Positions 59,819 through 64,000 of a DNA stretch of 64,000 nucleotides are shown here, piece by piece. Origin of the DNA: an uncultured Kordiimonas sp. (GTDB lineage Bacteria > Pseudomonadota > Alphaproteobacteria > Sphingomonadales > Kordiimonadaceae). Position 1 is the first letter of the stretch; each line of letters opens with the position of its first letter. The DNA lies in the NCBI GenBank assembly GCA_947503625.1, contig CANNEK010000004.1, positions 124,001-188,000 of the forward strand. Direction: 5' to 3'. A program made the translations under genes and the position numbers. The notes below the pieces were generated by a model. The model ran no database searches and had not been told where the DNA came from. It worked only from the letters and a program-made list of their open reading frames with translations.

Positions 59819-62152
59819 ATGGCGAAACTTCGTTTCCAAACGAAATTGACGATAGTCTATCTTGCTCTGTTCCTTGCAGTGCAAAGCGTCGTTATTCTGT
59901 CGATCTACACTTCTGTAACACAAAATGTACGTGACCAAATTCAGGGGCAACTGGTTTCATCGGGTCGCATAGTTGATCGGTTAATCCGTGATCGTGCTGA
60001 AGTCTTCGGCGAACGTGCCGTTGATATGTCCAAAGAATTTGGCTTCAGGCAAGCGGTTGCGACGCAGGATGCGCCTACGATCGAGAGCGCGCTACAAAAT
60101 CAGAGTAGCAGGCTAAGTGCGGACGCAGCGTTTGTTATCGACCTGGATGATCAGCTTGTTGCCGGTGTTGGTGCTCCTGCGCCGATCCAGCATGCGACAA
60201 CGCTGTCGAGTGACATTAAGCAGGTTGTTGAAGACGAGGGATTTGCTTCATTTTTTGTAGAGCTCGATGGCGCCGTTTATGAGGTCGTTGTTGCGCCAAT
60301 TGCGGCACCGGTAACAATTGGCTGGATCGGACTTGCCTTGGAACTGGACCGTGATGCTGTTCTCGAATTTAAGGAATTGGCACCAATTGATCTGGAAATT
60401 GCCATTCTCTCCAGAAAGGCAGATGCAACAGTTGTCGCAACGTCAACAGCGGACGCGGAAGCGCTTTCCAGTTTCCTGGATGGACAGGAATCTGTACTAA
60501 CAATGTTGGATTATGATGCAGTTTTTGGTGGTCAGGATTACATGTTTCGTCGCTTTCCGCTGAACAACAGCTTCTCCGGCGACAGCGCGATAGACCTGAT
60601 GCTGTATTATTCAGTCGACGCGGGCCTGACACCGTTTCAGTCATTGGTGGTTGCATTGATATCCATTCTTTCCGTTGGTTTGGTTTTGCTGTTCATTGGC
60701 AGCGTCGTGGTATCTCGCGGCATCACGCGGCCTCTGAGGTCGCTTGCCCGTGCTGCTCAGAAAATATCTGATGGTGACTACCAGGAAGTAATCGCGCCAG
60801 CCAAGGACGAAGAGATTTCTCGCTTGACGGGCAGTTTCAATCAGATGGTAACGGCGGTTCGCGAACGGGAAGAACGGATTACGTACCAAGCATGCCATGA
60901 CGGCGATTCAGGTCTGCCAAACCGTGTTTTCTTTGAGGAAAAAATTGCACCCAAAATAAAAGGTATGGTGCCGTTTTCCCTTGGTGTGGTTGAGATACAA
61001 AATATCTCCGAGATGCGCGCAGTATTGTCACAAGAGCATATGACCGACCTTGCGAAAGCAGTGGCCCACAGGCTAAACCGGATCAGCATCAGCTATCTGT
61101 CTCAGCTCTCTCCTGATAGTTTCGTATTTGCGCATTTCGATACGGAGAGTGCCAGGGATTGCTGCGCTATGATTGTGAGCAGTTTTTCAGAGCCAATGCC
61201 AGTTGGTGATTTTATGCTTGATCTTCGTGTCAGTGTCGGTGTCACCAATTTCCCCACGGATGGACATGATATATCGGGTCTTCTGCGCCATGCCAACTCG
61301 GCGTTGGACGGCGCCAGGGTTTCGGAGGATTGTTTCAGTTGGTACGATGCCGACCTCAGTGCGGCCCAGAAAGACAAGGTTTCGATGATGAGTGATCTGC
61401 GCGAAGCGTTGGCCGTTGGTGAAGTCAAATTTGCCTATCAACCGAAACTGGATATTGCGAGCGGCAAAATTGCTTCAGTCGAGGCACTGATGCGCTGGAT
61501 CAGCCCAACACGCGGGTTTGTGCCACCAGACGACTTCATCTCGATGGCCGAGAAAACGGGTGATATTCGTCGTCTCACCGATTGGGCGCTGGAAACCGCA
61601 GTAAAACAGATCGCTGACTGGAGGGCGAACGGCACCGATCTGGCTGTCGCTGTTAACCTGTCTACAAACGATTTGATGAATAGCAATTTGCCCAAACAGA
61701 TACTGGAGTTGCTTAAAAAGTACGGTGTGCCAGCTTCATTACTCAAGCTGGAGGTGACAGAGAGTGCGGTGATGCATGATATGTCCCGTGCCCTTGATGT
61801 TCTGAATATGCTCAGTGCGATGGGGTTGTCGCTCTCAATTGATGATTATGGCACGGGTTACAGTTCACTCAGTTACATCAAAAGCCTGCCAGTTAGCGAA
61901 ATCAAAATTGACAAGTCATTTATCCTGAAACTTGCAGAAGATGAAGAGGACCGGATTCTGGTTCGCTCTACCATAGAGTTGGCGCACAATCTTGGTATGC
62001 AGGTAACAGCAGAGGGTGTCGAGGACGAAGAGTCAGTCGCTCTTTTAAGAGAGTATGGTTGCAATACACTTCAAGGCTATCATATTTGTCGACCCATCCC
62101 GAGCGATGAACTCGTTGAATTCCTTAAAGAGTTTGAGCATGCGGCTGAATAG
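59819..62152 (+). CDS. Membrane HAMP-GGDEF-EAL protein, probable c-di-GMP phosphodiesterase
   Basis: A 777-residue inner-membrane signalling protein. Helix 1 (about 8-33), a periplasmic Cache-like sensor (about 34-275), helix 2 (about 276-302), HAMP (about 303-355), GGDEF-fold (about 365-520), EAL (about 525-770). The GGDEF signature is replaced by SPDSF (431-435), so it should not make c-di-GMP. The EAL site is intact: EAL at 555-557, NLSTND, LEVTES, IDDYGTG, KIDKSF, AEGVED and LQGYHICRP. It is the middle gene of a three-gene operon with a cupredoxin-like protein and an outer-membrane barrel. Confidence 0.9.
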   Translation: MAKLRFQTKLTIVYLALFLAVQSVVILSIYTSVTQNVRDQIQGQLVSSGRIVDRLIRDRAEVFGERAVDMSKEFGFRQAVATQDAPTIESALQNQSSRLSADAAFVIDLDDQLVAGVGAPAPIQHATTLSSDIKQVVEDEGFASFFVELDGAVYEVVVAPIAAPVTIGWIGLALELDRDAVLEFKELAPIDLEIAILSRKADATVVATSTADAEALSSFLDGQESVLTMLDYDAVFGGQDYMFRRFPLNNSFSGDSAIDLMLYYSVDAGLTPFQSLVVALISILSVGLVLLFIGSVVVSRGITRPLRSLARAAQKISDGDYQEVIAPAKDEEISRLTGSFNQMVTAVREREERITYQACHDGDSGLPNRVFFEEKIAPKIKGMVPFSLGVVEIQNISEMRAVLSQEHMTDLAKAVAHRLNRISISYLSQLSPDSFVFAHFDTESARDCCAMIVSSFSEPMPVGDFMLDLRVSVGVTNFPTDGHDISGLLRHANSALDGARVSEDCFSWYDADLSAAQKDKVSMMSDLREALAVGEVKFAYQPKLDIASGKIASVEALMRWISPTRGFVPPDDFISMAEKTGDIRRLTDWALETAVKQIADWRANGTDLAVAVNLSTNDLMNSNLPKQILELLKKYGVPASLLKLEVTESAVMHDMSRALDVLNMLSAMGLSLSIDDYGTGYSSLSYIKSLPVSEIKIDKSFILKLAEDEEDRILVRSTIELAHNLGMQVTAEGVEDEESVALLREYGCNTLQGYHICRPIPSDELVEFLKEFEHAAE

Positions 62153-63419
62153 AGTTTGCCGCTATGCGGTACTAATTGCATTGTTGGCTGGTGCATGGAC
62201 GCCAAATCCTGCTGTCGCGCAAAACGATGGGCCCACAGTGGATTTCGAGCTATTTACGGATGTTCGACTTGGTATCACGGACGGCGAGCCAACCTGGCTT
62301 GATGACTGGCTTGGGAAAGGTCGTTTTGGTGGTAAGCTAAACGGTGATGCACGTGCGGATCTCGAAATTGCTGAAGTTGCTGCACTTTTCGATGTGGAGT
62401 TTAACTGGGAGTGGTCTGCTTTTGTCCACGCCAAGTATGATGAAACACAAGACGGTCCCGTCGATATTGTTGAAGCATATTTAAAGTATGCGCCGTCGCC
62501 CACATCCCGCACACGCTATAGCGTCAGGGCCGGGCTGTTTTTCCCGCATATCTCTCGAGAGAATGTCGGTATCGCCTGGACGAGCCCTTACACAATAACG
62601 CCGTCCGCGATCAATTCCTGGATAGGCGAAGAAATCAGAACTTTAGGCCTGGAGGCGAAAGCCAGTATTCGCGGTGAAACCAGCCAGTTGGACCTGACGG
62701 CTGCAGTGTTTGGGTTCAATGACCCCGCCGGGACATTGCTCGCTTTCCGTGGTTGGGCGCTTAATGATGTCAAGGGAACGGCCTTCTCACAGCTGCCACT
62801 GGCACGACTGCCACAGATAGGCCTGAACAGCACTTTTGTAGCGCAACCCTTCTGGGTAGAACCTGTGGCCGAAATTGACAATCGGGTGGGTTTCTACGGC
62901 TCGGTTGACTGGACGTATGCCAGAAACTGGAAAGTCGGTGCTTTCTATTATGATAATCGCGGCGACCCCAATGTGGTCAAACAAGAGCAATATGGCTGGG
63001 ACACAAGGTTTTGGAACTTTTATGTTGAGGGTGATGCGCTGGCAGACATTCATCTGATTGCCCAATATATGACAGGTAATACTCGGATGGGCAGATTGAT
63101 TCCAAGCACTGGAACCCGCTACATAGACATGGATTTTGATTCTGCTTTTGTACTGGCCAGTCGCAAGTTCGGTCCGCATCGTGTTTCAACCAGGTTTGAC
63201 TGGTTTGAGACCACAGACCATGCTTTTGTAAGGCGCGACAACAATAATGAAGCCGGTATTTCAGTGACAGCAGCATACTCGCTGGAACTCAGCCGCAAAG
63301 ACACGTTACTCGCCGAGTATCTCTATATTGATAGCAAACGACCAGCCCGCCAGCTCATTGGCTTCGACCCAGACCAAAAACAGAGCATATTCCAGATTGC
63401 TTATCGAAGACGTTTTTAG
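62139..63419 (+). CDS. Outer-membrane beta-barrel (porin-like) protein
   Basis: A 426-residue protein with a signal peptide (about 1-27, ending NPAVAQ). Alternating amphipathic strands follow, such as WSAFVHAKYDET, SRTRYSVRAGLFFP, WKVGAFYYDNRGD and HRVSTRFDWFET, and the chain ends with a terminal Phe (IAYRRRF), as barrel proteins do. ATG 62139 overlaps the EAL gene by 14 bases, which implies translational coupling; a longer frame from 62055 lacks a signal peptide start. No conserved porin family could be named. Its stop overlaps the convergent modC stop by four bases. Confidence 0.8.
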   Translation: MRLNRVCRYAVLIALLAGAWTPNPAVAQNDGPTVDFELFTDVRLGITDGEPTWLDDWLGKGRFGGKLNGDARADLEIAEVAALFDVEFNWEWSAFVHAKYDETQDGPVDIVEAYLKYAPSPTSRTRYSVRAGLFFPHISRENVGIAWTSPYTITPSAINSWIGEEIRTLGLEAKASIRGETSQLDLTAAVFGFNDPAGTLLAFRGWALNDVKGTAFSQLPLARLPQIGLNSTFVAQPFWVEPVAEIDNRVGFYGSVDWTYARNWKVGAFYYDNRGDPNVVKQEQYGWDTRFWNFYVEGDALADIHLIAQYMTGNTRMGRLIPSTGTRYIDMDFDSAFVLASRKFGPHRVSTRFDWFETTDHAFVRRDNNNEAGISVTAAYSLELSRKDTLLAEYLYIDSKRPARQLIGFDPDQKQSIFQIAYRRRF

Positions 63420-64000
63420 TGGTTCGACGTAGGCGCGGGTATCACGTCTTTGACGGATACAGCTTTGATAAGAGCATATACCTTGTCATTTAGCTTCAAC
63501 TCTAGGCGTGATAAACTGTGACGGGTAATCTTGCTTGTTAGCACGTTGTCCGAATCCTCTAACTGCATGTCCACAAAGACGTTCTTGTCTTCTTCTCTAA
63601 TAGCCATAATGGTTGCGGCAATCTGGTTGAGGATGCTTATGTCAATTGATTTCTGTCTGGCCAGCGAAATGTCCGAGGCGAAGATGCGTAAGGTCACGTC
63701 GCTGCCAACAGTTTCGCCGCTATCCGGAAGTAGTATTATGGAACCGCTTGCGTCCGCTTCCAGCAGGTTGTTGGACTTGCCGGTTATTCTCGCCGTTAAC
63801 AGCTGACCGGCATCAGCAAGGCCAAGTAAAGAAGCACATTCCTGTGCCAGAATAACCTGCTCCAGTGTGCCGGTGGCGACGGTTTTTCCGGGTGCCATTA
63901 GAACTGCATTGTCCGCAACAGCGAGCATATCTTCCAGATGATGTGTTATAAACAGGACAGGCGTTCCCGCGGTTCGATTAATAGTTTTTATCAGGAGCAA
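63416..64000 (-). CDS. modC: Molybdate ABC transporter ATP-binding protein ModC (3' part)
   Basis: The frame runs off the window; 194 C-terminal codons are visible. The ABC H-loop is in LFITHHLEDMLAVAD. The tail has a TOBE/MOP-type molybdate-binding domain with the ModC-specific linker FASDISLARQKSIDISILNQI. Walker A and B lie outside the window. ModC powers molybdate uptake, consistent with moaA, the MocA-type fusion and xdhC in the window. Confidence 0.88.
   Translation of the reverse strand: MLLIKTINRTAGTPVLFITHHLEDMLAVADNAVLMAPGKTVATGTLEQVILAQECASLLGLADAGQLLTARITGKSNNLLEADASGSIILLPDSGETVGSDVTLRIFASDISLARQKSIDISILNQIAATIMAIREEDKNVFVDMQLEDSDNVLTSKITRHSLSRLELKLNDKVYALIKAVSVKDVIPAPTSNH

Overview
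The window reads as chromosomal DNA of a free-living, flagellated and probably marine alphaproteobacterium. This rests on gene content: an NDUFS4-like complex I accessory subunit, the recG/sdhE/mfd neighbourhood, a DUF2336 protein, a PAS histidine kinase of the PleC/DivJ type, GANTC (CcrM-type) sites, two Na+/H+ antiporters (NhaA and NhaB) and a ceramide synthesis locus like that of Caulobacter. Base composition looks moderate (low-to-mid 50s % GC by eye). A Kordiimonadales-like lineage is a guess only.

Layout. 0-1 kb: 3' part of a CinA-like gene and tRNA-Leu. 1-13 kb: a LexA-like S24 peptidase without a DNA-binding domain, an EAL protein, flgK-flgL behind a consensus sigma-54 promoter, a flavin reductase, DUF2336 plus histidine kinase behind a cluster of GANTC sites, nadK, moaA and a mini flagellar rod-type protein. 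13-26.6 kb: housekeeping genes (FrnE-like DsbA, small outer-membrane barrel, nhaA, mfd, sdhE, recG, acyl-CoA carboxylase beta, ArsR/SRPBCC pair, RhlE helicase) and a Cys-rich tandem-repeat secreted protein.

26.7-40.2 kb is the most coherent block and looks like a complete anionic-sphingolipid locus. It holds a GNAT-type N-acyltransferase (candidate bacterial ceramide synthase), a desaturase/hydroxylase, a flippase, LptG and LptF paralogues, a DUF2141 protein, a ceramide-kinase-like lipid kinase, a Tam41-like CTP transferase, serine palmitoyltransferase, a dedicated ACP, a ceramide reductase-type SDR and an acyl-ACP synthetase. Together they could make, modify, charge and export a ceramide lipid.

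40.4-49.1 kb: class V aminotransferase, RecX, molybdenum-cofactor genes (MocA-type fusion, XdhC), nhaB, a double cold-shock-domain protein, DUF192, PaaI thioesterase, tRNA-Pro, complex I subunit and tRNA-Arg. 49.2-56.9 kb: diheme cytochrome c with one degenerate haem site, a serralysin-like M10 metalloprotease, a membrane AraC regulator, a sulfotransferase and an FG-GAP/RTX protein. The two RTX proteins end in a 994-bp, about 99% identical direct repeat. 57-64 kb: secreted oligoendopeptidase F, then a tight three-gene operon (cupredoxin-like 'methylamine utilization' protein, HAMP-GGDEF-EAL protein with dead GGDEF and intact EAL, outer-membrane barrel), and the 3' part of modC.

All calls were made by reading motifs and gene order. 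No database search was run, and statements about named Caulobacter genes are from memory.
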